Assembly: GCA_963932145.1 (NCBI GenBank)
Contig: OZ010581.1
Location: 85,434,479 to 85,498,478 of the forward strand
Length of the DNA: 64,000 nt
Origin: Acanthosepion lycidas
Taxonomy: Eukaryota > Mollusca > Cephalopoda > Sepiida > Sepiidae
Direction of reading: 5' to 3'
The notes beneath the pieces were generated by a model. It did not search any database, was not told the DNA's origin, and worked only from the letters and a program-made list of their open reading frames with translations. Shown here piece by piece: positions 53,160 through 64,000 of the stretch; the stretch's first letter is position 1; every line of letters starts with the position of its first letter. Position numbers and translations under genes: made by a program.

Positions 53160-53222
53160 CAAGGACGCATGGCCCAGTGGATAAAGATGTTGGTTAGAGT
53201 TGTGAATTCAATACCAGGCTAC
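53160..53222 (+). other. tRNA-like block in Penelope-like copy B
   Basis: Box-A-like ATGGCCCAGTGGATAAAG and,23 bp later, box-B-like GTGAATTCAATACC. Related blocks are in copy C (61738-61815, minus) and copy A (11613-11675, minus, lacking box B). Confidence 0.5.
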
Positions 53223-53351
53223 AGCAGCAGTGAACCAAAACTTGGAGAATTTAGTTAAAAGGAAATAACTGCGATATCCAGAAGAGGCATGGCACGTGGA
53301 GCTAGAACAATCTACCCCCGGTGGACGAAATAAAATCGAAATTGCAATCAT

Positions 53352-53390
53352 CTGAAGAAGACTGGGGCGTACATCGGCCGAAACGTTGTG
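53352..53390 (+). other. Conserved 3' motif of Penelope-like copy B
   Basis: CTGAAGAAGACTGGGG, then ATCGGCCGAAACGTTGTG. Same motif as in copies A and C. Confidence 0.45.
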
Positions 53391-53505
53391 AATATGGCAA
53401 TGAATATGAAGATAACAATCCGAGTAATATAAATAATGCAAGTAATCATAATACCTCATCTCAGAAATATAGATTTGTTCGCATCTCTGTGCCATTTCTA
53501 AAGCT

Positions 53506-54339
53506 TAACCGTGCTTAAAGTCTGGTGTATGAGAAATTTAAGCTGCTTGAGCGTGCATCGTCTGCTTTTCTGAGAGAAAATGAACGCTGCGTTGGGATCC
53601 TGCTAAAAGTTTTGAATTTCAAAAATATTTTTGGTACATTTCCATTTGTGGGGAAAATAGATGTGTTTGTTTTTCGTTCGGAACCAACCAAAGGTTTTCC
53701 TCCAAATTCCGAGAAGTGAATCTGGAGCCTATCTGGGTGAATAAAAGGAAAATCAGGAATGAATTCGAGGAGTCAACGAACAACTGCTGCGTGAACTCAG
53801 GTCGGCTCGGTCAAGGAAAACAACACAGTAGAAATTTCTCGACCACCAAACGAGAATTGAAAGGAACATCAAAGTTGCTCTCACATCAAGGTAATTCTTC
53901 GGTAGATGTGATTGTTCTGTTCTTCGCTGCTATCCCGAACTTTGCTGTTTCAAATTGTACCTATTCTTTGAAAACTATAAAAAAAAACTATATTTTCCCT
54001 TTCTTCATTTATTTTTATGTTGTTTATCTTTTCTGAGGACTTTATGCAGCATTGTAATTTTTATCGTAAAAGAGGTATATTTCATTTGCAGTAATTATTT
54101 TTACATACATGTTATTGGGCATCATTTGGCACACAAAGCACTTAATTTGCGTAGTTCTTTCATTTTGGTGTGTTAACAATAAATTTACCGCCTGTTTTTG
54201 AAACTCAGCTTATGTCGTCTGTCTTTGTTGTGTTGTTAAATTAAATGTTACCTCAAACGTTTGTTTGAACAATTTTTTTCGTAAGTATTTTTTTGCAAAT
54301 ATAAAATCCTTTAGGAATAAGCTTACACGCTTTTTTAAA
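53506..54339. other. Unassigned stretch
   Basis: Contains plus-strand frames of 64 and 106 codons (53525-53719, 53716-54036) without motifs I recognise. Possibly non-coding or an unknown repeat. Confidence 0.4.
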
Positions 54340-54610
54340 GCTCGGTTCACCCGAGGGCCACTTGAGGTAGAGGGTTACGTTTGGAGGCTGTTTGTGTGTA
54401 TAGGAGTGGAAGATAGCGGCTAACCCTGGCCTTGAACAGGCTAAGATTGTAGTGATCGGGGAAACATTCTGTTGGGATTCGGTTCCATAGGCCAATGGTC
54501 CGCGGGAAGAAGCTGCTCGAGTGGAACTTACTTTTCAGCGATGGAATACGGAGGGGATGTCGGTGATTTGCTGCTATGTAGGTGGCATGGCTTGTTCTTG
54601 CTGTGTAGGT
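54340..54610 (-). pseudogene. LINE ORF2 C-terminus, remnant 1
   Basis: The minus strand reads HRHPLRIPSLKSKFHSSSFF, PRTIGLWNRIPTECFPDHYN and LSLFKARVSRYL in one frame. The pattern (K)SFFPRTIxxWNxLPxx...SLxxFKxRL is the usual C-terminal tail after the RT in Jockey/CR1-group LINEs. No RT remains upstream. Confidence 0.75.
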
Positions 54611-55489
54611 TTGCCTCGGTGGGACCAGGGAATGTAGTTCGTCCGACTACCAGAGCTGGCGCGTTTTACCCACGACAAGGGCTGGGGGGCGTTAATTATT
54701 TTTAAACTGATGTGACATTGTCAGCCATCACCTAATAATATGCATCGTGTATCTACATGGCCGAGGTTGGAGCCCCAAAAAGAGCTCGTTTTAGCAGCGC
54801 TTTTTTTTTTTTTTTTGGCACTTTTTACTTTTTTTCTAAGTTATATTTTCAATCATCAACTATGAAAATCGACAGAACCGGTGCTTACTATCTCAAACAC
54901 GTGGGTACTAATTTCAGTAGTGCTTATTTTTTAAAATTGTAATTTTCTTTCTGAACAGTTCTTTTAAATCAATTAAGAGGTAATATATCTCGATAAAATC
55001 ATTTTTTATTCAAAGATTCTCCGCTAAGTAGGATCTCTTTTTTTTTTTTTTACTAATAGTAATACTATCCAAAGGTCCACGGCTAGTAAATAAAATAAAA
55101 TTTCTAGTCCCTGTTTTTTATATTTCTAGAAAGATAAACCTGAGAAAAAAGATCTTTTAAAATAATAAAATTGTTTAAATATTTCAACCGATGAAAAACT
55201 TTCCCGAAAACTGTAATATTATTTTTAAAATAGATTTCTGTTTATGTTGTGGTGGAATCACATTTTTTTTTTCTTTTCAGCGGATATGCATCGGCGATTA
55301 ATGGAAACGTAAAAATTTGCAACTTAAGCATATTTTTCGAGTAAAATTTAGTCATGAAAAAAAAATATATTTTCTCATATTTTTTTTTTACATAAAAAAT
55401 ATTCATAATAAAAATCAATAATTAATGAATATGTACTGAAATCTCCATTTAAATAATTCCTTGATTTTGGAAATTTAAAAAAAAAAAAT
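54611..55489. other. AT-rich stretch, nothing recognisable
   Basis: Several poly-T runs; no coding or repeat match. Confidence 0.5.
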
Positions 55490-55710
55490 CGCTGCTTTCC
55501 TTCGTCCCGATTTTTCCGTCGAGGATTTGTGACCCTCCAGGTACGGAAACTGAATGCACATGTAATGAGATGGTGGGGGAGCGAGACCCTAACGCCGCCC
55601 TGCCGAACCACCTTCCGTGGAAATAGCGGTAGAGCAGTGAGAGGCTTGCCACTTCTCGCCTGTGGGAGAGGTTGTAGCATGGACTCAAGGACTCTGGAGC
55701 ACCCAAACTT
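55490..55710 (-). pseudogene. LINE ORF2 C-terminus, remnant 2
   Basis: The minus strand reads NLSHRREVASLSLLYRYFHG and, downstream, AALGSRSPTISLH. This matches the LSHRRxVASLxLxYKYxHGxCSxEL segment near the end of LINE ORF2 proteins. It is fused on its upstream side to a gypsy gag remnant, in the same strand. Confidence 0.65.
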
Positions 55711-55990
55711 CACTAGCCACTCTTGGAGTCTGTTTATAAACTTGTCCTTGATTTTTTTCGTTTGTACTAGCGAAGTTGCAATGTTCAGCATGTTCATTAA
55801 TGCTCTTGAAAATGCTGTAACTGATACTTGTTCTCGCTTTCCATAGGTGACATTCTTCTTCGGGATGAAATAGGCTTCGAATTTTGCTAATACCGTGGCG
55901 AAGTCATTCTCATCTTTATTTGAAAATGTAATTATATATTTTATTCACATTTTCTGCTTCTCTGTTCTGATTTCAACTGGCCCAGTCTCC
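55711..55990 (-). pseudogene. Gypsy gag remnant (element E14)
   Basis: The minus strand reads NDFATVLAKFEAYFIPKKNV, TYGKREQVSVTAFSRALMNM and LNIATSLVQTKKIKDKFINR, the capsid segment also seen in E4 (FxTVxAKFExxFxPKxNVxxER...IRDRFIxxL). Cut at 55711, where LINE sequence begins. Confidence 0.65.
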
Positions 55991-57270
55991 TTATGCCACT
56001 AATTGAAATCTTTCAAATCTTCGATGCAGTTGTCGCAAAAGTTTTTCTCGTTGCCCATAACGCAATTAAAAGCTCTCGGACTCTTGTTTCCTCATATGAA
56101 ACAAAACGTTCGAACAGGAGATTAATTCCACCCACTGCATACCTGTCGAACGCTTTTTGTGGGAAATTGCAAACCATTCATTATACTCTTAACGCATCAT
56201 CTCCTAACGAGTGGAAAAGTAACGACGTCTGTTACTCTCGTTGCTGTCCATATAAATACGTGATAAGGACACAGTTATGCCACTTCTGTTTATAAAAAGT
56301 CTCCAATTTTCGGATAAACCACCATTCAAATACAAGCGCTGGGAGGCCTTATGCCTGCTGAGCATGTTGTAATTCGTTTCCAGCATTGTCCGACATCTTC
56401 TTTCAAACCCACGTGGTTGAAATTTTCACAATATCAATATAAGAACGCGAAAAATAACATTTATCTGTTTTCTTCTTCCTTTTTTCAGTCGTTCTTTAGT
56501 CACCGAACCACCATGCTTCTGAAGCAATACGACAAACCTGTACTTCTTAAAAGTAGTATACTTTTTTTAATTTTTAACCGCCCGCCACTCCTACATCACG
56601 TACCTATGTAAACGGTGTCCTACAAAAATAAGTTCCCATGAAACACCCCCAACAAAGTTAATTTGATATGTTGTTTACAACGGGAAGTAAAGGGTTTGAT
56701 TTTTATAATGTGATGAATGGAATTGTCTTTTTCTTACTTCATCAATCTTATTTAGCCTATTCTAAAATTTCATATTGTCAGCACATATTATACTAACATT
56801 GTGTATGCTCAGGATAAGCCGTAACAGTTTTTGTTTTTTTTTATACAAAATACCGTTTTTTTTTTTTATTTCCCATCTATGTCTTCTGTGTCGTGTGTAC
56901 CACTATGATTCTTATACTCGTTTTGTCCCATGCTTGCAGAATCTGGTATTCCCAGTTGGTCACCTGATCAGGCTTGACATTGCTTAACTTCAGTAATCGG
57001 GCGAGAACTGGTGTCAAATTTTATTTTTTGCTCAAGAGTATGATATTTTGCGTTTTTTATAAATGTCTCATTATAATGAAATGATAAAATGAAAGAAATG
57101 AAATGTTTAACTAGGTGTATTATTTGTGAAAAAATACAAAAAGTTCTTGGTGAAAATTATGTCTTCTCGAAAAGACGAAAACTAACATCTCTTACAGATT
57201 TTTTTTTTTTTATGTGAATTTTTTTTCCGGGGAATTCTACCAAACGGTGACGTAGCTGTAGGCAAAAATC
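55991..57270. other. Unassigned stretch
   Basis: Open frames of 60-100 codons on both strands (55993-56611) lack motifs I know. T-rich from 56820. Confidence 0.45.
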
Positions 57271-57480
57271 TTGGCGCTATTACACCCGCCCCGTTTTCTT
57301 TTTGATCAGTATGCAGAGTAATTTTTTTAATTTTATTTACCTTTTTGTTTGTTTGTTTTAACTTTTGTGCGTGTGTCTGTTTCTACTTCTGTACCAACTA
57401 TGTCCTACGGTAGTTATGTTTTCTTGGCTCTTTTTTTTAAATTATGTTATTGTTATGTCAGGGGTGTGTAATAGCGCCAA
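57271..57480. mobile_element. MITE-like repeat, 210 bp
   Basis: Ends TTGGCGCTATTACACCC (57271-57287) and GGGTGTGTAATAGCGCCAA (57462-57480) are inverted repeats apart from two extra bases. The interior is AT-rich and non-coding. No clear target duplication, and no second copy in the window. Confidence 0.55.
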
Positions 57481-60400
57481 CATCTCCTGTGACTTTTTTT
57501 AGTCAATATATCAATTAAATTGTTGTAATTCAATTAAAAATAGTCAGTGTAATAAAAATAAATGACACAAGCTACAAACCATAAACTTACTTGTCTCAGT
57601 GATAGTCCTTAAGAACATTTGGAAACTCTTGGTGTTACTGTTATTTCACTTCAGTGTTTCTCAACCTTTTTAAATGGAAATATCACGGCACACTTAGCAA
57701 AATTTTTAATGGTATAAGTAAAATTTTAAAATAAAAATACTTTTTAAAAATTGAATATTAAAACAAAGTATTTATTTAATAACATAATCGAAGAAATAGT
57801 GAAAAGAATTATTTGCAAAAAAAGTTCAATATTTTTATTCATTTATTCAAATACTAACGCTGTACCATTACTACTTACTTACACACACACACACATCCAT
57901 CACATTTATTTATTTTATTTATCATTCACATGTCAGTCGACCGGCTGAACTCTCTGCCTTAGGGTGGGGAGGAACCCGAAGGAGGCTACGCCGAAGGGCG
58001 GATTCTCTTTCGGGGAGGTAAACCGACCCTGAACCCGTTTATACGTGTTCAATGAGCATATTTTTGGCCGAGCATTCATATGGTGCCCGGAAAATTCGGT
58101 AATTTTGACAAGGTAGGAAAATAACAAAGAAATGAGGCTGTGTAGCCTCTCTGCTATATAGTTTTTATACTTCTTTAAAAAGAAATCTTCTAAAATTTTA
58201 TTTACTACTTTTTTATTAAAATTAATTTTTAAAAATATAATTTGAAAAGTAATTGTAATTTTTCTTGAACTACTTAAACGAGTAGGTAGCTCCTTTTTGA
58301 CAAAAAATCCCCACTCCAAAATGGTCCTAAAATCAATTTTGAGTCGACTTTTATTTCATAGTTACCTATTTTCGTACCATGTCATAATTTTCCTAAATTC
58401 CATTCATATGTATACCGTGACAATATTTTGTTAGTTTTTTTTTTAACAAAAACAGTATTGTTACACATTTTACTGGTCACAGCACAATTATTTTTTTATG
58501 ATATCTATTTTGTTAAAAATAAAAATATTTTTAAAATGAAAATATTATTCTTATTTGGCCTTTTCCCTCCAGCCAAACCAAAGTTTGGAGTTTTCTACTT
58601 TTCTTCCTAAGACTTTTCCAAAAAAAAAAAAAAGTAATCTTCTACAACCATAGAAATGTAGATTGATTTCTCGGAGATTTTTTTTGAAATTAAGTAAGAC
58701 TAATAAATAAAAATTCAATGCACAGTCATCAGATTTTGGTAAATTAGCAAACAAAACAAGTGATAGGTTTTTTCATTTGCTTCGATAAGTACTCGACAAA
58801 TTTATTTTATTATGACTTACACCCTCACAGAAAGTAAAAATTAAACATGAAGTAAATGAATATTAATCATTTTTAGCCACAATATTTTTTTTTTTAAGTT
58901 TTTTCTTTTCTCGGGGAAAAAAACATTTATCAAGGGACGTAATGCGTTTATATACACAGCGGGAAATATGGCCGACCTTAGTCAAAATGTATACATAAGA
59001 ATTCTATGGAGTGTATACTCACTTTCACGAAAGCAAATTAATTTTGAGCACTAAGTCCCCATCAACTATCACACTGGCTTCGGAGGAGATGATAGCAGCC
59101 TGTGAAACCCAGGATTTCGTACCCTTCGGGAAGGAATATATACATTTACATCCCGGCACGTTCGAAATACAGGTATTAAAAAAAAAAAAAAAACTTGCAT
59201 GTAAATTTCAATTTTAATCAAATTTTGTTTGTTAGTCATTTTTATTTCCTCTACATTTAATGAATTTCTTTAGCAGAATGTTCACCTAATTTTGATGTTG
59301 TAATTCATTTATAATTATCATTGCTTTATTCCCCTCTTTCTCCTACGAGAAAAGATTAAAAAAAAAAAATTGGGGTCCGAGGACCAAATACTTTTTTTTT
59401 TTTTTTTTTCGGTGATTTTTAAATGAAAATTATGAAAATCAATCTCTCGCTTTATAAATTGATTTTTCCTATAAAACTTTAGCTAAGATGACACTATACT
59501 TAAATATTGAAATGTTTCGTTCCAAATGGTTCAGATGGATTCTTCAAACTGAACTGAATAGTCCGTAAAAACATTTATGATTTAATGCAGAATGCTGAAA
59601 AAAAATTAAGCAAGCGCTAATTCAAGAAAATATAGTTATCGATCATAAATTTTTCATAAAGTATGCAATAAAAAGAAAAATTCATATTAACATTTCGTTT
59701 AATTAACTGATTGCTAAGTGAAGTCTTCAGTACTAAAATAATTTCAGTTTTTTTTTCCAGGTAGGTGAGGTGCCACATTGTAAGTTAGCGCGAAATTACG
59801 AAACTAGTGTATTTGTTTTTAACCAAACCAAGCCCATTGCAAAATTGACTTTTGCCAATCATTTTATTTTTATTGTAATGTCAATGTGCTTTTCTAATTA
59901 ATACATTAATGCGTGTGTGATTTCTTTTTCTTTTTTCTTTTTTTAATTTTTGTTTATTGGACACCTACATTGTCCGGGGATTAAAATATGAATTCCGGTA
60001 CTTGAGATTTTAAGGATGCTAAAATTCGTCATTTTTTAACTAAAATATTTTTAACTTCGATATCTGACAAAGAAAAAAATTTTATTCGAAATGGATACAT
60101 AATTCTTATTTTATTTTTTAAATGAAAGCAAAAAAAACGCTACCCACTCTTTTAAAATATTTTTTACCATAAATCCGAGAAATATCCGATTTTAAATTAA
60201 ATTCTCAGCACTTAATGAATGAAAAATGTATTTTTATAGGTAGTTTTATTAGAAAACTCTTTTTTCAGTAACCTCATCAAAGTTGTCCATTTTTGAGACA
60301 TTTGTAAACACAAGTTAATTCTCAGTTAAAAATTTTGGCTTTAAATCTAATATAGTTATCATTTTCTGATAATGTTGCATATTGTCAAATGTCAACTATA

Positions 60401-61524
60401 ATTACAAAAATTGACACAAGAAAAATTAAAAATTCTTTTAAAAATTTTGCTCTTTGATTTGCATTCAGCTTTTCCATTTATGATTAGTAAATAGCTTTTG
60501 CTTAAGTTAAAAATAATAACTAAAAGACTGAAATTAATACAAAATTTTAAAAGGTTAAAACATAATAAAATTTTTCTAATTAAAATTTAAAAAGATGAAA
60601 ACAATTCTTGAAAAAGGTTAATTATTCATCAAATAAACTTTTATCAGGGCAATAGTGTCCTTAATATTAATTTATAAAAGCAATTAAAAGATTTTCTAAT
60701 TCAATAAGGTCATAGTTTTATTGCATTTTTTATTTTATGGCTCAGAGCAGGTTTTCAGTAAAAAAAAAAAATTATGATTTACATTCTCCTGCTTTTAGTT
60801 TTAAACTAATATAAAAAGTATTCAGATCAAAATTTAATTTCTCAGAATTTCATAAAATTAAGTGGTGGATGGGGGGGGGTAACAGCTGTAAAAAAAAAAA
60901 AAATAATATATTTTTAGTTAGAAAAAAAAAAAATTTTTCAAAAATAATTTAATTCATTTGTGAATAAGTCCTGTAAATCTCATTAAAATCCAATCACTTG
61001 ATGTTTGCCAGAATTCTCAAAACAATGTTTTTTACTGCAAAAAAGACTCTTAATTTCCCATATTAATCTTCGACCCACTGCTGACAAAAAAAGTAAATTT
61101 TAACCAAAATTTGTAACATGCAAAAAAGGATTTCAAAAATTAATAAAATCATAAAAAGAAAATAAACATTTTGACAATAAAACATTTTTTCATCAAGTTT
61201 GGGACCCTTTTCATTATGCTATGCTCCTTATTAGTGAAAAAGTGGAGGTACCTACATTAGATTATGGAGAATATTTTCTTAAATTTTTAAGATTACTGAG
61301 TACTTAAAAATTATATATAAAAGGCACTCATGTTATATTCAGTTATTTTTTATAACTAAAGCCTTCATAAACATGAAGTTGACAAACATAGCAATAGCTT
61401 AAATAAACTAAAAGTAAATATTTGTTTCAAATCAGAGCAAATATACTCTAAATCGGTTAATATTGCTCAAATAAAGCCTCAGAAAAGTTTTTTTTTTTTC
61501 GTAAATTTTTTAAGAAACCTGTCG
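57481..61524. other. AT-rich, TE-poor region
   Basis: About 4 kb of very AT-rich DNA with poly-A/T runs. Two features stand out: a GC-rich patch at 57940-58060 (the end of a 128-codon minus frame without known motifs), and a possible exon at 59011-59172. Otherwise nothing is recognisable. It could be intron or intergenic DNA. Confidence 0.5.
59011..59172 (+). other. Possible exon (weak)
   Basis: The frame ends LASEEMIAACETQDFVPFGK, EYIHLHPGTFEIQ at CAG|GTATTA (59172/59173). A strong acceptor (poly-T then CCAG) lies at 59760; the next 19 bases (GTAGGTGAGGTGCCACATT) continue the open frame in phase 0 and end at a good donor (GTAAGT). The composition is less AT-rich than the surroundings. No protein match recognised; chance is quite possible. 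Confidence 0.2.
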
Positions 61525-62825
61525 AAATTTCTGAGATGTGGTATTATGTACACTATTTACATTATTTGGACTATCCTCATCTGTGTTGCCATATTTATTA
61601 CAATGTTTCAGCCATTGTACACTCAGGCCTTCTTCAGGTGGTTGAACCCTTTATTTCACCCACATGCCATGTTTAATGGATGTCAGTTATCAGTTATCTC
61701 CTGTTAATTCCCCTCTCCAAGTTCTCTACTGCCTTAACTGGGTATTGAACTCACATTCTTTGTGTCCTGTCACTGGATCTAACCAACACCTTTATCTACT
61801 GTGCCATGTGTCCTTGAGGACATCTGTGTATGAATTTCTGGGTATTATAAACCTAATGTCTCAGCACTCATTTTTTTACCAGTGCTCATATTGCAATTCT
61901 TGCTGTTATGATCACTTTTTCTCTGGCACTCCTTATTACTGGTTCCCATATTGTATTCATTTCTATGTTTGGTCAGCTCAGGAGATTTTTGTGGCCTAGC
62001 ATATGTGCTGATTCCTTAAGTTTACGAATTTTCCAATGGTGTTCTTTGTCAATAATCTCAGCCTGATCTCACAGAGTGTAGTGATCTCCCTTTTCTCTTT
62101 ATATGTGGTCAGCCACGTTTGATTTTTCCACTTCCCCTCATGTTCAAGCTTTCTGGTTTTCTTGAAGCCTTACCTTACGAGGGCGGCCTGTCTTCCCTTT
62201 ATATTTCTTTCCGCAACTGCAGAGGATAGCATACACAGAGTCTTTAGTCATGTTCTCCTTTATGGGAGGGGTCTTACTCTGGAGAGATATCTGCAAATTG
62301 TCTTCCAGCTTTTGAAGGTTGTCCTTGTTATATGGACCGCAAATCCTTAGTATTTTCACATAATGCAGGCAAACTGTGTTATGAGTGTTGTTGTCCTCCT
62401 CTTGTACCCGTCTATTTGGGGCTTCTGCCATGTACTCAGGCTAGTTGTTGCATTGTAGGGTACTACTTATACTGACCAATTCTTTATCTAATGTCTCTGG
62501 GTCGCCACTTATGACTTTCGCTTGGTGTTGTAAGCAGTGGACGATCCCTTTCTTTATGCTTATGGATAGTGGGATTTGAAATTGAGGTACTGTCCAGTGA
62601 ATGTCAGTTCACGGTATACAGATGTCTTGAACCCATGCTCTGTACTAAATATTAGAACATCCAAAAATGGGAGTGTGTTGTTACTCTCATTCTCCATCGT
62701 GAACTGTATCGAAGGTCTTATTGAACCTGAATATCTTCCTGGTGTGGCCAGAGTATGAAGGTGTCATCTACGTACCTTAACCATAGAGTTGTTTTTCGAT
62801 AGGTACCTCCATGAGATCACTAAAA
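61525..62825 (-). mobile_element. Penelope-like element, copy C (RT palm to 3' end)
   Basis: From 62825, in shifting frames: RYVDDTFILWPHQEDIQV (catalytic YVDD, about 62770), a NNTLPFLDVLIF-like stretch, GFKTSVYR and TGQYLNFKSHYPISIKKGIV, HCLQHQAKVISGDPETLDKE, then NRRVQEEDNNTHNTVCLHYV, IKENMTKDSVYAILCSCGKK, YKGKTGRPRKVRLQENQKA and KEHHWKIRKLKESAHMLGHK. RT palm end, thumb and the GIY-YIG nuclease are in the canonical Penelope order. It also has the tRNA-like block (61738-61815) and the 3' motif (61600-61637). The most complete of three copies, still with several frameshifts and 5'-truncated. Confidence 0.88.
61738..61815 (-). other. tRNA-like block in Penelope-like copy C
   Basis: On the minus strand: CATGGCACAGTAGATAAAGG (box-A-like), then GAATGTGAGTTCAATACCC (box-B-like), about 45 bp apart. 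Confidence 0.5.
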
Positions 62826-64000
62826 AAGAGCATAGCATGATGAAAAAGACACCAAACTTGACAAAAACAGAATTTTATTGTCTAAATGTACATGTTATTA
62901 TTAAGAGGAAAGACCAAAGTATTTTGGGGGTATTTTTTTAAATTTTTTAATCGTTCCAAGCACGTCCAAAATTTCCGTTAAAAATCTATTTTTTTTTGAG
63001 TCAGCTAAATTGACAGATAATCGATTATGGCATCCATTTTTTTCTATTTTATAAAAAAATGAAAATCTCAGTTTGAAATTCTTTTAAAAATCAATCATCA
63101 ATTTTTCAAAATTTATTTTAAGAAAATCACAAATTATAATGTTTATTTAAAATATTTTGAATGAAGGTTGACTTACCTTCTGTGCCGAAATTTAAAAATA
63201 AAACAAAGCAGGTCATAACTTTTCGCGTCACTTGACAGGTGTTGAATGACGTATTGACGGATTTATGTTATCATAATTTCTTCTACAGAAGACAAAATGT
63301 GAAGTTATTTAGATTTAAGTGAACAAATTATTTACCCCGTTATTTTTAAGGAAAACTTTTCAGCGCACTAATTTGTTTTGTTTTTTGTTTTTAGCTTTCA
63401 CCTTTACGTTTATATATTATAAAGAAATTAAAATAAGACCCTTCAGAGTGAGATTAAATTTCATATTTCACAAGAAAGGTATCTAATTAATTCATAGGTA
63501 CCTTTCGTATGAAATTTTATGAGAGGTGTACATAAAATACTATAATTTTATGTACATTTATTACATTTTACTGTGTTATTTGGATTTCCATTCATTCTAT
63601 TATTAATTTTGATATTTATGGAAAAATGGTGTAACTGAGATTCATATAAAAAGATCATCATATAAATTTCATAAGATGATACTGATACTTGTAGGTACCC
63701 TTCTCAGTTGAAATTGAAAAATTAAATTAACTTCTCCACACATTTCGCAAAAGTAAAGGCCTTAACAGCAGAGAACAGTGCTTAACTCAAATAATGTAAC
63801 TTATTTGTATTCTGGTTGGTCTTCCATACTTTATAATTACAGCCCGATTATAAACACAAAATTACATTTCTTAATTACTGCGGATCTTCTGATTAGTCAA
63901 AATGATACCATTTACAACGCGCTAAAAAAAAGATCTATCTCATACGGACACATAGGAAACCCAATGCGGCTTTTAACTAATTTTATAATATTTTAACAAC
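62826..64000. other. AT-rich stretch with small hairpins
   Basis: Nothing coding that I can support; a 72-codon frame at 63778-63996 has no motif. 63527-63538 (TGTACATAAAAT) and 63545-63556 form a perfect 12-bp hairpin with a 6-nt loop; a second imperfect one lies at 63459-63519. Confidence 0.5.

Larger units (their letters stand above)
52535..53505 (+). mobile_element. Penelope-like element, copy B (GIY-YIG part and 3' end)
   Basis: YLPYVKGLSE-like start, then EKIQRICGPYNIRTTFKSGS, TLRKLLFRVRPLIEENMSKD, CVYAIPCSCSKKYKGGTGHP and LKVRLQKHRD in one frame to a stop at 52860. After it come WDKLEIVDRVHHWKIRKLT and HKHLLSRPSVEMNAIWKPVI. This is the GIY-YIG endonuclease (VYAIPC...YKGGTG...R...H) and its C-terminal tail; the RT is missing. 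The GIY-YIG stretch is the best preserved of the three copies. The 3' part contains the tRNA-like block (53160-53222), the hammerhead-like motif (53352-53390) and the terminal TACCTCATCTCAGAAATATAG. Confidence 0.85.

Noticed and set aside
53160..53232. Possible functional tRNA gene
   Set aside because: Box A and box B resemble a tRNA, but I find no acceptor stem or anticodon arm, and similar blocks sit inside the other Penelope-like copies.
1..64000. A single novel multi-gene system
   Set aside because: Every coding region that I can identify belongs to a known transposable-element class; the novelty, if any, lies in non-coding modules of those elements.

Overview
This window is animal nuclear DNA, most likely from an invertebrate. 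It is AT-rich, full of microsatellites, and built almost entirely from decayed transposable elements. I see no rRNA, canonical tRNA gene, operon, CRISPR array or complete host gene. The mix of element types (several Ty3/gypsy lineages, BEL/Pao, two Penelope-like families, a Jockey-type LINE, a Tx1/L1-like LINE, Tc1/mariner, tRNA-derived repeats) fits an arthropod or a lophotrochozoan such as a mollusc. I cannot fix the phylum from sequence alone.

Layout. 1-3.2 kb: antisense gypsy pol (called E0) broken by an LTR (family LTR-A) and by a tandem repeat. 3.5-5.6 kb: interspersed repeats, tRNA-like repeats and a LINE ORF1 remnant. 6.4-9.5 kb: gypsy integrase with its 3' LTR, a perfect hairpin and a long tandem array. 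10.8-13.0 kb: gypsy gag, then a Jockey-type LINE split by Penelope-like copy A. 13.4-15.5 kb: Tx1-like LINE. 15.6-22 kb: more gypsy pieces, with an integrase interrupted by an LTR (LTR-B) that carries a Tc1 transposon. 22.4-25.8 kb: GC-rich satellite, a second Penelope-like family, direct repeats and a long fold-back.

26-30 kb: one fairly complete but broken gypsy element (E1). 30-34.6 kb: gypsy fragments E15, E3 and E4, two of them internally deleted. 34.6-45.2 kb: a nested stack. BEL/Pao pieces (E5, E8) flank gypsy pieces (E6, E7), which flank a minus-strand gypsy relative of E1 (E2) and a second Tx1-like LINE end. 45.6-46.2 kb: second LTR-B. 48.1-52.1 kb: gypsy integrase end (E11) and an antisense gypsy gag-pol (E12) split by a third LTR-A with a 5-bp target duplication. 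52.5-53.5 kb: Penelope-like copy B. 54.3-56.0 kb: two LINE C-terminal remnants and a gypsy gag. 57-64 kb: very AT-rich, TE-poor sequence with a MITE-like repeat, a doubtful exon candidate and Penelope-like copy C.

No intact autonomous element was found. The best open frame is the E2 reverse transcriptase (37814-36831, minus). The observations I rate highest are a tRNA-like block and a hammerhead-like core near the 3' end of the Penelope-like copies, the readable nesting history, the complete inverted/direct repeat architecture of the Tc1 element, and two identical 131-bp satellite units. Translations were done by eye, so boundaries are usually good to tens of bases, and family names rest on motif recognition, not database searches.
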